Positions 9,481-17,645 of a stretch of 64,000 nucleotides of DNA are shown here, in pieces; the stretch's first letter is position 1, and each line of letters opens with the position of its first letter. Made by a program: the position numbers and the translations under genes. The notes under the pieces are model-generated. The model did no database searches. It had not been told where the DNA came from and saw nothing but the letters and a program-made list of their open reading frames with translations. The stretch is from Clostridium bovifaecis. Its GTDB lineage: Bacteria; Bacillota; Clostridia; Clostridiales; Clostridiaceae. The DNA lies in contig CP046522.1 of NCBI GenBank assembly GCA_009738435.1, positions 2,883,249 through 2,947,248 on the forward strand, written 5' to 3'.

Positions 9481-9595
9481 GAAGTTCTATAGCCAAGCTA
9501 TAGAACTAAGCTCTTCACACAAAATCAGCTCACAGAGTAAGTGATTCACACCAAATTAGAAATTTGGGTTCTCTACTTAAGATTTTGGTTCTCTG
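9481..9595. repeat. Hairpin-forming insert between RHS fragments
   Basis: Arms 9483-9493 and 9497-9507 (AGTTCTATAGC and its complement) are perfect with a 3-nt loop. A second inverted repeat around 9549-9568 has ACCAAATT and AATTTGGGT. The stretch does not translate as RHS in any frame although RHS-like sequence flanks it. Confidence 0.6.
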
Positions 9596-9749
9596 CTTAT
9601 CTTACCATTATTGTCTATTTCACTTACTTTTGTTGTTGTAGTATTTGCAGCAGCTCCATCTTCAAAGGTGTATTTTGTTGAAAAGTCAATTTTGCCAGTG
9701 CTTAATGTTCTATTTGTTAATCTTCCTAAGCTGTCATATTTATCTGATG

Positions 9750-9860
9750 ATTACCCGCTCTAATACTTCCATCTTTTTCAAAGTGGAAGTAAAGAGCGGC
9801 TACATCCCTAGATAACGATTTCTAAGCCTCAGGTGGAGTAAAAACTCCATCTGAAGCTAA
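9750..9860. repeat. Two strong hairpins at the end of the LamG-like fragment
   Basis: CCGCTCT (9755-9761) pairs with AGAGCGG (9793-9799), and TACTTCCA/TGGAAGTA extend that stem inward. A second hairpin pairs 9825-9839 with 9844-9858 over a 4-nt A-rich loop (13 of 15 positions match, the rest G-U). Both lie between pieces of the broken RHS gene. Confidence 0.65.
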
Positions 9861-10822
9861 GAACTCTGTTTATAGCTTATCCAGTTTCCTCTTCGATTTG
9901 AATATATACTGCTTACTTCTTCAGAAGTTAATGCTGTATTGTAACTGCTTAGTCCCTCTAGTTGTCCATTTAGCTGGTAAGTTCCTAATATGGTTCCTCC
10001 TACTGCTGTTTTTACTCCTGTAAAGTCTTTAAAACTTGCGGTACTTCCTGAATAAACTTTATCGTTTAGATATAGTTTTGCATTTAAAGTTGTTCCTGAT
10101 AAACTCCAAGTTAAGGCTGCATAGTTCCATGTATTTATAGTTACAGCTTCTGTAGATGTTATTAAAGTTAACCAGCCTCCGGCACTATCTCTTACGGCTA
10201 GGTTAAGCTTGTTGCTGCTATCTAAATAAATACTTAGTAAGGCTCCATTTCCTTCTGATGCTAATATATATCTTGATGTAGTTCCACCTTTCGTGTTAAA
10301 CCATACTCCCATAGTACCTTGATTTTGCTTTATTCCTAAATCATATAGAACTTTAGTACTTGCAGTAGTTGTTAGAACACTTTTACCTTTTTCTCCTGCA
10401 GCTACTGCTGTATCTCTTGTAAAGCTAGTTCCTGATTCACTATATGGCTTTGTTCCTTTTGAACCTACGGTTCCATTGTTTAGCGAGAAATACTCCATGT
10501 TTCCATCATTTTTCAATGGATTGCTGTAATAGATGTCTGTAGACCTATTATCCTTGTCGTAATCATAAGAAGTTATATACCCTTTTCCATCTACTCTTTC
10601 TTGGAAGGTACTTAAGTTATTTCCCTTATCATAGCTATAGTTTATTATGTTTCCCTTAGAATCCTTTATCTTTGAAAGTCTTTCTGCAGCATCGTAGATG
10701 TATCTATAGTTTACACCATTTATTATATCTTCAAGAATTCCTAGATTACCGCTGGCATCATAAGAATACTTAAACTTTTCAGTTCCATTAACTGATTTGC
10801 TACTAATTCTATCCTTACTATA

Positions 10823-11045
10823 AAGAATGCCGAATTAAGCTTCGCTTAATTCCGCATTCTTAACTTCCTAAATTCTTTACTTCTTTTCCACTTTAAACTT
10901 CAATCCAACTCCCTAACTTCTAACCTTTTAACTTGTTTTCCTAACTTGCCTTTCTACTTTCCGTTCTCCGTTTTCCATTTTCCGTTTCTTAAACTCTCTA
11001 AACTTTTTCCACTTCTAAACTTCTCTTAAAGCTCCTCCACTGCTT
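10823..11045. repeat. Hairpin plus pyrimidine-rich repeat downstream of nth
   Basis: Arms 10823-10840 and 10844-10861 pair at 17 of 18 positions over a 3-nt loop. The core AATGC-C/T-GAATTAAG also occurs in the hairpin at 11817-11857. From 10862 to 11040 the plus strand is almost entirely C/T-rich words (CTTCTAACCTTTTAACTTG, CCGTTCTCCGTTTTCC, CCACTT). No gene is seen. The hairpin may act as the nth terminator. Confidence 0.6.
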
Positions 11046-11678
11046 CTATTGCTGTTCTCCGTTAAGATACTTACACCTTGGTGCTAAAGGGCAACTTTCA
11101 CATTTCGGCTTTCTTGCAGCGCAGGTTCTTCTTCCATGAAATATAAGAAGGTGGTGTGCTTTTGACCATCGTTTCTTTGGTATACTTTTCATTAGTTGTT
11201 CTTCCGTTCCCTCAACATCCTTACTCTCTGCAATACCTATTCTATTCGATACTCTAAATACATGGGTATCAACTGCAATTGCTGGAACACCAAAGGCGTT
11301 GGATAACACCACATTCGCAGTTTTCCTTCCGACTCCAGGTAGCTTAATTAATTCCTCCATTGTTTTCGGAACTTCTCCATTATATTCATCTATCAACATT
11401 CTGCAAAGAGCTATTATATTTTTAGCCTTGTTCTTATACAGACCTATTTCTCTTATTTCCTCTTCAAGCTTTTGTTGTTCTAATGCAGCAAAAGCTTGTG
11501 GAGTATTATACTTTTTAAATAGTTTTTCCGTAACTTGATTTACTTTTTTATCTGTAGTCTGAGCACTTAATACAGTAGCTATTAAAAGCTGAAAAGGATT
11601 TTCATATATTAACTCGCACTGTGCATCAGGATAGGTATTCTCAAGTACATTTAGTATTTCATCAACATCATTCCTCAT
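11046..11678 (-). CDS. nth: Endonuclease III (DNA glycosylase/AP lyase)
   Basis: Base-excision repair enzyme that removes oxidised pyrimidines and cleaves the abasic site. The ATG at 11678 follows AAAGGAG, giving 210 residues, the normal length. The helix-hairpin-helix is LPGVGRKTANVVL near residue 112 and includes the catalytic lysine; VDTHVFRVSNRIG holds the catalytic aspartate. The C-terminal cluster motif is C-x6-C-x2-C-x5-C (CAARKPKCESCPLAPRC), the [4Fe-4S] loop. It is monocistronic, and a hairpin/repeat region follows the stop. Confidence 0.95.
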   Translation of the reverse strand: MRNDVDEILNVLENTYPDAQCELIYENPFQLLIATVLSAQTTDKKVNQVTEKLFKKYNTPQAFAALEQQKLEEEIREIGLYKNKAKNIIALCRMLIDEYNGEVPKTMEELIKLPGVGRKTANVVLSNAFGVPAIAVDTHVFRVSNRIGIAESKDVEGTEEQLMKSIPKKRWSKAHHLLIFHGRRTCAARKPKCESCPLAPRCKYLNGEQQ

Positions 11679-11694
11679 GTGCAATTCTCCTTTC

Positions 11695-11921
11695 TCTGTA
11701 AATCTCTATTCTCTAATCGCCGCCTATAAGTGGAAAGGTGGAGAAAATAACTTGACTATACTTAGCAATGTCCAATAAATGATATTTTATCACAGATAAA
11801 ACTATAATAAATACAAATATAATGCTGAATTAAGCTATACTTAATTCAGCATTATATTTTTCCACTTTCCGTTTTCCACTTTAATCTTTAATTTTTAAAC
11901 CGTCTCAACTCTCTACTGCTC
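11695..11921. repeat. Intergenic repeat with a perfect 18-bp hairpin
   Basis: AAGTGGAAAGGTGGAG lies near 11732. A perfect hairpin pairs 11817-11834 with 11840-11857 over a 5-nt loop; it sits just downstream of plsC on the minus strand and may terminate it. CCACTTTCCGTTTTCCACTT follows near 11861. The hairpin core is shared with that at 10823-10861. Confidence 0.6.
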
Positions 11922-12623
11922 TTATAGGTATTCTCCCCTATATTCTTCTGGTAAAAGTTTTGAAATACTTCTCATTATGAAGTCCATTGCTCTTTCCTCA
12001 TACTGTTTTTTGGATTCCTCTTCGAGCTTATCTGGCAGACAGAATTTTTCTCCTATTTTAACAGTAATATCTGAATGCTGGAACTTTTCTTGCTCCATTT
12101 TCCCTTCCATATTAATAGGAAGTAACTTTTCTGTTCCTGTCATTCCTATAGGTATAATAGGTACTTTACATATCTTTGAAATTAAAAGGATTCCTTTTTT
12201 ACCTTGTATCATCTTTCCAGTTCTACTTCTAGTACCTTCTGGGAAAATTAAAACATTGTTGCCGCCCTTAATAATTTCAATAATTTTTTTGATACCTTCT
12301 TTATCCGCTGAATTAGGATGGACTGGTGTAGTTTTTACTATACTTATTCCAAGGCTAGTAAGTGGATTGCTATTCAATTTAACTCCCGCTACAAAAGTAA
12401 CATCATGATCTTTAAGTATTCTATTCAACACTAAAGCGTCTGAATTACTAAGATGATTACATACAAATATAACTGGCTTTTTTATATCATTTAATCTTTC
12501 TTTATTTTCAATTTTAATATGTGCATATTTATCTATATATCCATTTAATACCCTATTAGATATAGCTTTTATGAGACCTTTGGGAAGATGACCTATAATC
12601 TTAGTCATAGTCGGAGATATCAT
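11922..12623 (-). CDS. plsC: 1-acyl-sn-glycerol-3-phosphate acyltransferase
   Basis: A 233-residue PlsC-type membrane-associated acyltransferase that converts lysophosphatidic acid to phosphatidic acid. The four family blocks are visible: NHLSNSDALV near residue 56 (the HX4D catalytic pair), GVKLNSNPLTSLGI near 80, FPEGTRSRTG near 128 (glycerol-phosphate binding) and IIPIGMTG near 155. An RBS-like GGTGGA precedes the ATG. It is followed by queG upstream on the same strand with a 53-bp gap, so a shared transcript is possible. Confidence 0.92.
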   Translation of the reverse strand: MISPTMTKIIGHLPKGLIKAISNRVLNGYIDKYAHIKIENKERLNDIKKPVIFVCNHLSNSDALVLNRILKDHDVTFVAGVKLNSNPLTSLGISIVKTTPVHPNSADKEGIKKIIEIIKGGNNVLIFPEGTRSRTGKMIQGKKGILLISKICKVPIIPIGMTGTEKLLPINMEGKMEQEKFQHSDITVKIGEKFCLPDKLEEESKKQYEERAMDFIMRSISKLLPEEYRGEYL

Positions 12624-12676
12624 CTATTAATTCCACCTTTCATATTCATCTCTATATATAATATACATCAAATTTT

Positions 12677-13642
12677 TTATTTTTTCAAAAGTTTCTTATA
12701 ATATTCTTGAATATAAGGTGAATTAAACTTCTTCCCTTCATCTAATTTTTTTAAACGAGCTAAATTTATCAACACATTTCTTTGAAGTATGCTCTTACCT
12801 CTCCACCCACAAGAGGTTAGCTTATATTTTTCATTAAAATCTTTTTTACTCATATTTAATATATCTTCATAATCTATTGTTTTCATAAAGTCAAAAGGCT
12901 TAAACTCTTCAAGCTGCGAAAACTTTATATTTTTATTATAAGGACAAACATCTTGGCAAGTATCACATCCAAAGAGCCTTCCCTTTAGCTCAGACATTTC
13001 TTGTTCATCAATATCCTTCTTTTGGGTTATATAAGATAGGCACATGTTTGGATTATTATTCTCTTTATCTATAGCGCTTACAGGACATGCTCTTAAGCAG
13101 ATATCACATTCTCCACATTCAGTTTCTTTGGGTCTATCTTCCTCTATTTCTAAATCCGTTACTATTTCTCCTAGAAAAATATAAGACCCATACTCTTCTG
13201 TAATAAGCATATTGTTCTTACCAATGAAGCCTACTCCACTTAGGTATGCTATATACCTCTCTGGAAGTGCATTACTATCAACAAAATACTTTGCTTTTCC
13301 TCCTAGACTTTCAATAAAACCACAGATGCTCTCCATATATTTCCCAACCACTTTATGGTAGTCTATCCCTAACGTATATTTTGAAAAGTACCCTTCCGTA
13401 TTATTATACTTTTCATAAATATATGGAAAGGCTAGCGATATTATTGTTTTACCTTCCTCCATATATAAAAAGGGATTAATTCTTTTTTCTATATCGTCTT
13501 CTTCAAATTCATTTTCTATTTGTTTACTTTTTCTATGGCTATAGAACTCCCTTAGCTCTTCAAAAACTCTGCATTTAGTAAAGCCAATATTCTCTATACC
13601 TAACTTGTTACAGTAGCCAACTATATCTTCTTTATAACTCAT
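12677..13642 (-). CDS. queG: Epoxyqueuosine reductase
   Basis: Last step of queuosine synthesis in tRNA: cobalamin-dependent reduction of epoxyqueuosine at wobble position 34. The product is 321 residues. The N-terminal half carries the cobalamin-binding QueG region (ISLAFPYIYEKYN, LPERYIAYLSGVGFIGKNNML). Two [4Fe-4S] motifs follow, CGECDICLRACP near 175 and GCDTCQDVCPYN near 225. It is somewhat shorter than E. coli QueG, which has a C-terminal HEAT extension, but normal for Clostridia. It reads in the same direction as plsC and cysE. Confidence 0.93.
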   Translation of the reverse strand: MSYKEDIVGYCNKLGIENIGFTKCRVFEELREFYSHRKSKQIENEFEEDDIEKRINPFLYMEEGKTIISLAFPYIYEKYNNTEGYFSKYTLGIDYHKVVGKYMESICGFIESLGGKAKYFVDSNALPERYIAYLSGVGFIGKNNMLITEEYGSYIFLGEIVTDLEIEEDRPKETECGECDICLRACPVSAIDKENNNPNMCLSYITQKKDIDEQEMSELKGRLFGCDTCQDVCPYNKNIKFSQLEEFKPFDFMKTIDYEDILNMSKKDFNEKYKLTSCGWRGKSILQRNVLINLARLKKLDEGKKFNSPYIQEYYKKLLKK

Positions 13643-13671
13643 ATTTAATTATCCTACACTCCTAGTATTAA

Positions 13672-14250
13672 TTATCTCATGCATTGTTCTTTTCTACCGT
13701 AATCTTCAATTTTTATTATATTTTTAGTGCTTTTATTTACAACCTTTCCTGGTATGCCTACAACAGTTGAGTTTGCTGGTACATCCTTTAGCACTACAGA
13801 ATTTGCACCTATTTTAGAATTATCACCTATGCATATTGGTCCAAGAATCTTTGCTCCAGTACCAATTATAACATTATCTCCTACAGTAGGATGTCTCTTA
13901 CCTTTATCCTTACCCGTACCCCCTAAGGTAACCCCATGATATAAAGTTACATTATCTCCTACTTCTGCTGTTTCTCCTATTACTACTCCCATTCCATGAT
14001 CTATGAAAAATCCTTTCCCGATTTTTGCTCCCGGATGTATTTCTATTCCTGTAATGAATCTAGCAAATTGTGATATAAGTCTAGCTAAAAAAAATAACTT
14101 CTTTTGATATAGTACATGTGCTACCCTGTAATGTATCGTCGCATTTACGCTTGGATAAAGTAGCAAAACTTCTATGGCATTTCTTGCTGCTGGATCATTT
14201 TTCAATATATTATCTATATCATATTTAACTGATTTAAAAAATTTCATCAT
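13672..14250 (-). CDS. cysE: Serine O-acetyltransferase
   Basis: Makes O-acetylserine, the carbon skeleton for cysteine. I start at ATG 14250, because GGAGGGGAAGG lies immediately upstream; an earlier ATG would sit inside that site. The 192-residue protein has an N-terminal helical part and then a left-handed beta-helix of hexapeptide repeats. The catalytic [18 protein letters not shown] block and the [18 protein letters not shown] active-site loop are present, with VVGIPGKVV at the end. A T-box leader precedes it, so I infer induction by uncharged tRNA, most likely tRNA-Cys. Confidence 0.95.
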   Translation of the reverse strand: MMKFFKSVKYDIDNILKNDPAARNAIEVLLLYPSVNATIHYRVAHVLYQKKLFFLARLISQFARFITGIEIHPGAKIGKGFFIDHGMGVVIGETAEVGDNVTLYHGVTLGGTGKDKGKRHPTVGDNVIIGTGAKILGPICIGDNSKIGANSVVLKDVPANSTVVGIPGKVVNKSTKNIIKIEDYGRKEQCMR

Positions 14251-14286
14251 GTCCTTCCCCTCCATCTAAATAAAAATCCATAATAA

Positions 14287-14664
14287 AAAGCCTTATCTCT
14301 AAGGTTTTTAGAGACAAAGCTATACTCTGCGGTTCCACTCTAATTGGAAAAAATCCCAACTTCTTTTCAAGCACGCTCCTAAGATATAAACAGGATAGAT
14401 GCTCTATTACTATAACGGGTAAATCCGTTGCAGCCTACTTTATTCCACGACTACGTCTTTGGATAAGTTCAACTTAGTTTCAGAGGAAGTTATAATCCTC
14501 AACTAAAGTCAAGCTTTACTTAATATTTCGGTGCAAAACTCCGAAGGGCACTTCATATAAAATTGATATAGAAATCTCACAGCATAGGATTTCCTCTCTG
14601 AAATATCCAATCTATACTACTTTCCTTCTTCACTGTATTTCCTACTATTTTACTAAGGATTATA
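14287..14664 (-). promoter_or_regulatory. T-box riboswitch leader of cysE (probably cysteine)
   Basis: Minus-strand AGAGTGGAACCGC (about 14329-14341) is the T-box that pairs with the tRNA acceptor end in the antiterminator. It is followed by a 14-bp terminator stem (14290-14325) with a T-run. The AG-rich Stem I with its apical loop is upstream. The most likely specifier is TGC (Cys) in the ATGAAGTGCCC segment (gca at 14548-14550 on the plus strand), which agrees with cysE downstream. Reading it one base earlier would give GTG (Val), so the codon is inferred. Confidence 0.9.
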
Positions 14665-14669
14665 TTTTT

Positions 14670-14698
14670 ATTATATGAATTACCTATGAAATTGTCAA
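14670..14698 (-). promoter_or_regulatory. Sigma-A promoter of the cysE T-box transcript
   Basis: Minus-strand TTGACA (14698-14693), a 17-bp spacer and TATAAT (14675-14670): a consensus promoter ending just upstream of the leader. Confidence 0.85.
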
Positions 14699-14703
14699 TA
14701 TTT

Positions 14704-15453
14704 TTATCTACAAAATCTATGTTCTCCTATAACTTTTATTAAAGGTCTTGACCAAATCCACGCGCTTGTAGCTGTCTTAGGATTGAAGTAGTATATCGCT
14801 CCTCCAGAAGGATCCCACCCATTTAAAGCATCCCTTGCTGCCTTTAAAGAAGTCTGCTCCATCTGAGCATGTATCTGCCCATCTACTACTGCTGTGAAAG
14901 CACCTGGTTGATATACAACTCCTGCCATTGTATTTGGGAACTTCGGATCTCTAAGTCTATTTAAAATTACTGCCCCAACGGCGACCTGTCCTTCGTAAGG
15001 CTCGCCTCTTGCTTCTCCATTTATAAATCTAGCAAGTAGCATCAAATCAGAATTATTTGATGATGCTTTTGCTGATGAAGTAGTGTTAGTAGTTGTCTTT
15101 TTTGCAGTTTCTGCCGCACTTGCCCCCCCTCCTGGCCCTGGATTTATTCCTAAAGCTGCTAAAGTTGCATCTCCTGCTACCCCATCTACTATAAGCCCAT
15201 GTTTTCTTTGAAATTCTTTAACAGCAAGATAGGTTTCATATCCATATTTTCCGTCCATATCTCCTTTATAATATCCCCAAGCTATAAGCCTTCTTTGGAT
15301 TTCTGTTACAATTGCGTCTTTAGATCCATACCTGTATGCTTGGGTTTTTACGCTATTAAAATATGGAACAATCATATGAGATGTACTGACATATGAAAAC
15401 ATAATTACAATAATCAGTACACTAATTCTTTTCCATCTTAGTCTGCTTTTCAT
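14704..15453 (-). CDS. sleB: Spore cortex-lytic enzyme SleB
   Basis: A lytic transglycosylase stored in the spore that breaks cortex peptidoglycan at muramic-delta-lactam during germination. Residues 1-30 are a basic and hydrophobic signal/anchor. A PG_binding_1 domain follows at ~42-105 (IQRRLIAWGYYKGDMDGKYG, VKEFQRKHGLIVDGVAG). A Gly/Ala/Ser/Thr linker leads to the Hydrolase_2 domain at ~135-249, with LARFINGEARGEPYEGQVAV holding the catalytic glutamate and AVILNRL after it. Total length 249 is typical. No ypeB partner lies next to it, unlike in Bacillus. GGGAGG precedes the ATG. Confidence 0.93.
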   Translation of the reverse strand: MKSRLRWKRISVLIIVIMFSYVSTSHMIVPYFNSVKTQAYRYGSKDAIVTEIQRRLIAWGYYKGDMDGKYGYETYLAVKEFQRKHGLIVDGVAGDATLAALGINPGPGGGASAAETAKKTTTNTTSSAKASSNNSDLMLLARFINGEARGEPYEGQVAVGAVILNRLRDPKFPNTMAGVVYQPGAFTAVVDGQIHAQMEQTSLKAARDALNGWDPSGGAIYYFNPKTATSAWIWSRPLIKVIGEHRFCR

Positions 15454-15570
15454 ACATAATTTCCTCCCAAAATTTTAATCTCTCTTCTTAAGATTCAAGA
15501 TATCTGCTTATATTTTGTGCAACTTTATAAAAAATACACTCTTTATTCCAAGCCATCTATTTATTTATAA

Positions 15571-15613
15571 AAAATAAGACTGTCTATATAAAATATATAA
15601 ACAGTCTTTATTC
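15571..15613 (-). terminator. Terminator of the MgtE_N/CBS gene
   Basis: AATAAGACTGT (15573-15583) pairs with 15601-15612 around a long AT loop. On the minus strand TTTTTTA follows. Confidence 0.7.
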
Positions 15614-15656
15614 TTTCACATAAGTTAATATTAACTTATTAAGCATGATTTATTTT

Positions 15657-16919
15657 CTAAACCGCTCTCTTAAGCTTCTTTTTCCACTTTTCATCAAAAA
15701 CTTCTTCTATTATATCATTTATAATTACTATACCTTGTAACTTTTCCTCACTATCTATAACTGGAATAGTTATAAGATTATATTTAACAAACTTCCTAAT
15801 AGCTGTATCTAATTTCTCATCATCACTTAATTTTATAATTTCTTTGTCCATTATCTCTTTTAACTTCATATTTCCATCACAAAAAACTAGCTCTCTTAGA
15901 GATACTACGCCTTGAAGTTTCTCATTTTGATCAGTTATATAGATATAATGCGATATCTTATCTTCCGGCTGGATTTCTTTTAAAAGATCTATAGTCTCAG
16001 CAGCTGTTATATTTACATTAAAAGAAACGAAATCTGTATTCATTATGCTTCCTACAGCTTCCTCTTCATATTTCATAAGGTCTCTTACCTTTTCTTCATC
16101 TTCACTTTCTAGATTCATAAGCAGCTTTTCAGCCATTTCTTCATCTAACTCCTCTAAAATATCTGCTATTTCATCATTAGACATGTTATTTAAAATACCA
16201 GGTACCTTTGATTCATTTATAGTTTCTAGTATATCTGCCTGAATTTCAGGGTCAATTTCTTCTAGAGTATCTGCTGCTAAATGCTCATCCAAACTTTCAA
16301 ATATTTTGTTTCTATACTTTAAATCTACTTCTTCTAATATATCAGCAATATCTGCTGGATGCAGTTCAGAAATTTTCTTATAAGGCACTGATATCTTTAA
16401 ACTATCCTCTATCATCTCTAAAGATTCAACGTCATCCCACATTATAACCTTATCATAAGCTTGTTTCCTACAAAGCTTATATAATAATTTTACTGCCTTT
16501 TCCAAGCCATATCGTCTGCTTAAAGCTAATAATCCTGTTTCAACAGCTATTACTCTTATTTCCGTGGAAATACTAGCCATTCTTAAGTCATTTACTCTTA
16601 CAACCTTTTTACCATTTACATCTACTATCTGCTTATCTAGCAAGTTTTTAGATAAAAGATAAGAATATGCCCTAGGAATAATATCCTTAACACCTCTCAC
16701 CTTTATAGATACTCTAGCCTCTTCGTTATAAAAATCAATGCTTCTAAACTCATAGTTGTTTACTTCTCCACCTTTTTTCACCTTATATCCTATTGCCTTA
16801 GGATACCCATCACCGGTGGTAACGTATATATCATTTAGTCTACCTATACAGTCACCATACTCATCATAAATATCTCTGTGGAGTATTTCACTTAAATAAA
16901 AGCTACTGAGTTTTTTCAT
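15657..16919 (-). CDS. PRC-barrel, MgtE_N and CBS domain protein without a transport domain
   Basis: A 420-residue soluble protein; the ATG at 16919 follows AAGGGAGGA. Residues ~1-90 fit a PRC-barrel (LSEILHRDIYDEYGDCIGRLNDIYV). Residues ~165-270 are the MgtE intracellular N domain (LHPADIADILEEVDLKYRNK, then repeated IADILEELD-type helices). Residues ~285-415 are two CBS domains (VGSIMNTDFVSF, DKISHYIYITDQNEKLQGVV, LITIPVIDSEEKLQGIVIIN). The five-helix MgtE membrane channel is absent and the gene ends cleanly, so it is probably a free-standing metal or nucleotide sensor rather than a Mg2+ channel. Such proteins often sit beside NRAMP transporters, but none is here. Confidence 0.85.
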   Translation of the reverse strand: MKKLSSFYLSEILHRDIYDEYGDCIGRLNDIYVTTGDGYPKAIGYKVKKGGEVNNYEFRSIDFYNEEARVSIKVRGVKDIIPRAYSYLLSKNLLDKQIVDVNGKKVVRVNDLRMASISTEIRVIAVETGLLALSRRYGLEKAVKLLYKLCRKQAYDKVIMWDDVESLEMIEDSLKISVPYKKISELHPADIADILEEVDLKYRNKIFESLDEHLAADTLEEIDPEIQADILETINESKVPGILNNMSNDEIADILEELDEEMAEKLLMNLESEDEEKVRDLMKYEEEAVGSIMNTDFVSFNVNITAAETIDLLKEIQPEDKISHYIYITDQNEKLQGVVSLRELVFCDGNMKLKEIMDKEIIKLSDDEKLDTAIRKFVKYNLITIPVIDSEEKLQGIVIINDIIEEVFDEKWKKKLKRAV

Positions 16920-16959
16920 GGATATTCCTCCCTTCAATATAGAGGAAACCCACATAATT

Positions 16960-17160
16960 AAGTTAGAAATTAGTAAGTTAGTAGGTTAACAACTAACAAT
17001 TAAAAATTAACAATTGATAATTGAATAATTGAATAATAATTATCAACTCTTAATTTCTAACTTTAACTTCTAACTTCTAACCCTTAACACCTAACTTGCT
17101 GTTCATAGCTTCTAACTTTTAGCTTTCTAACATCTAACCCATAGAAGGTTTTCTCTATAT
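16960..17160. repeat. Large imperfect hairpin of low-complexity repeat words
   Basis: AAGTTAGAAATTAGTAAG near 16961 is the near complement of CTTAATTTCTAACTTT near 17047. Nested AATTGATAATT/AATTATCAA pairs lie between, and the tail repeats CTTCTAAC-like words up to 17140. It belongs to the same word family as the intergenic stretches near 11, 54 and 56 kb. Confidence 0.55.
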
Positions 17161-17216
17161 TCAATATTAAATTTTAAATTTTGTTCCGATCTCCTACTAA
17201 GGGGACCACCTTCCAT
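17127..17216 (-). CDS. Possible 29-residue peptide (doubtful)
   Basis: ATG 17216 follows AAGGAGAGGTGAGATATAA, an unusually good ribosome site for an intergenic region. The product starts MEGGPLSRRSEQNLKFNIEY and ends LLWVRC. The last codons run into the repeat words, so it may be the truncated start of a lost gene. I do not recognise it. The rest of 16920-17645 shows only AT-rich sequence and the YgiQ gene start signals. Confidence 0.25.
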   Translation of the reverse strand: MEGGPLSRRSEQNLKFNIEYRENLLWVRC

Positions 17217-17645
17217 TTATATCTCACCTCTCCTTAAAATTAGGCTCTGTCTTAAGAAATTGTTGATGATCCATAATTTGAAAGCAATTCTAAGAAGAAT
17301 TTATAACTTCTAAATTATAATTAATTCCACAATTTAAAACATAACCTAAAACTAAAATCCTGTTTGTAAATAACTTATATTATATATTCCTAATATAAAT
17401 TATATTATAATTTAGCTAAAATGCAACCATATTTGAGTGTTTACATTAAAATTATTAGTTTATATGAATATAGTTGTCTCTTAAACCATATTTCAAGGTT
17501 TTTCTTCATTATTTAGCCAATTTGAAATTTTTTTATACTTTCAATACCCTTCTTCTATTATTATACTATAATGTAATAAAATGTTTTGTTTATATTTTAT
17601 ATTTATTATGTTAATATTATTACTAGATTTGGAGGGACTTAATTG

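Larger units (their letters stand above)
9408..10840 (-). pseudogene. Decayed RHS/YD-repeat protein with an internal LamG-like domain
   Basis: Remnant of a large secreted or surface RHS protein. From 10840 leftward one open frame gives several YD-type units (KFKYSYDASGNL, VNYRYIYDAAERL, INYSYDKGNNL, ITSYDYDKDN). It runs on into a ~190-residue LamG/concanavalin-like domain (GTMGVWFNTKGG, WNYAALTWSLSG, EGLSSYNTALTSEEV) and stops at 9857. Further RHS pieces in other frames lie at ~9596-9745 (KYDSLGRLTNRTLSTG) and 9408-9480 (YKYANGNIKTITEDG, then TAG). The N-terminus, the RHS core and any toxin tip are missing; a TAA sits just upstream of the first unit inside a hairpin. Hairpin-forming inserts separate the pieces. 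I infer a dead gene, not an active toxin system. Confidence 0.8.

Noticed and set aside
9408..10840. Active RHS/polymorphic toxin with immunity gene.
   Set aside because: Frames are broken, the N-terminus and core are missing, and no immunity-like gene adjoins it.
16920..17640. M-box (Mg2+) or Mn2+ riboswitch upstream of the MgtE_N/CBS gene.
   Set aside because: I could not find the conserved core sequences of either; the region is filled by the repeat family.
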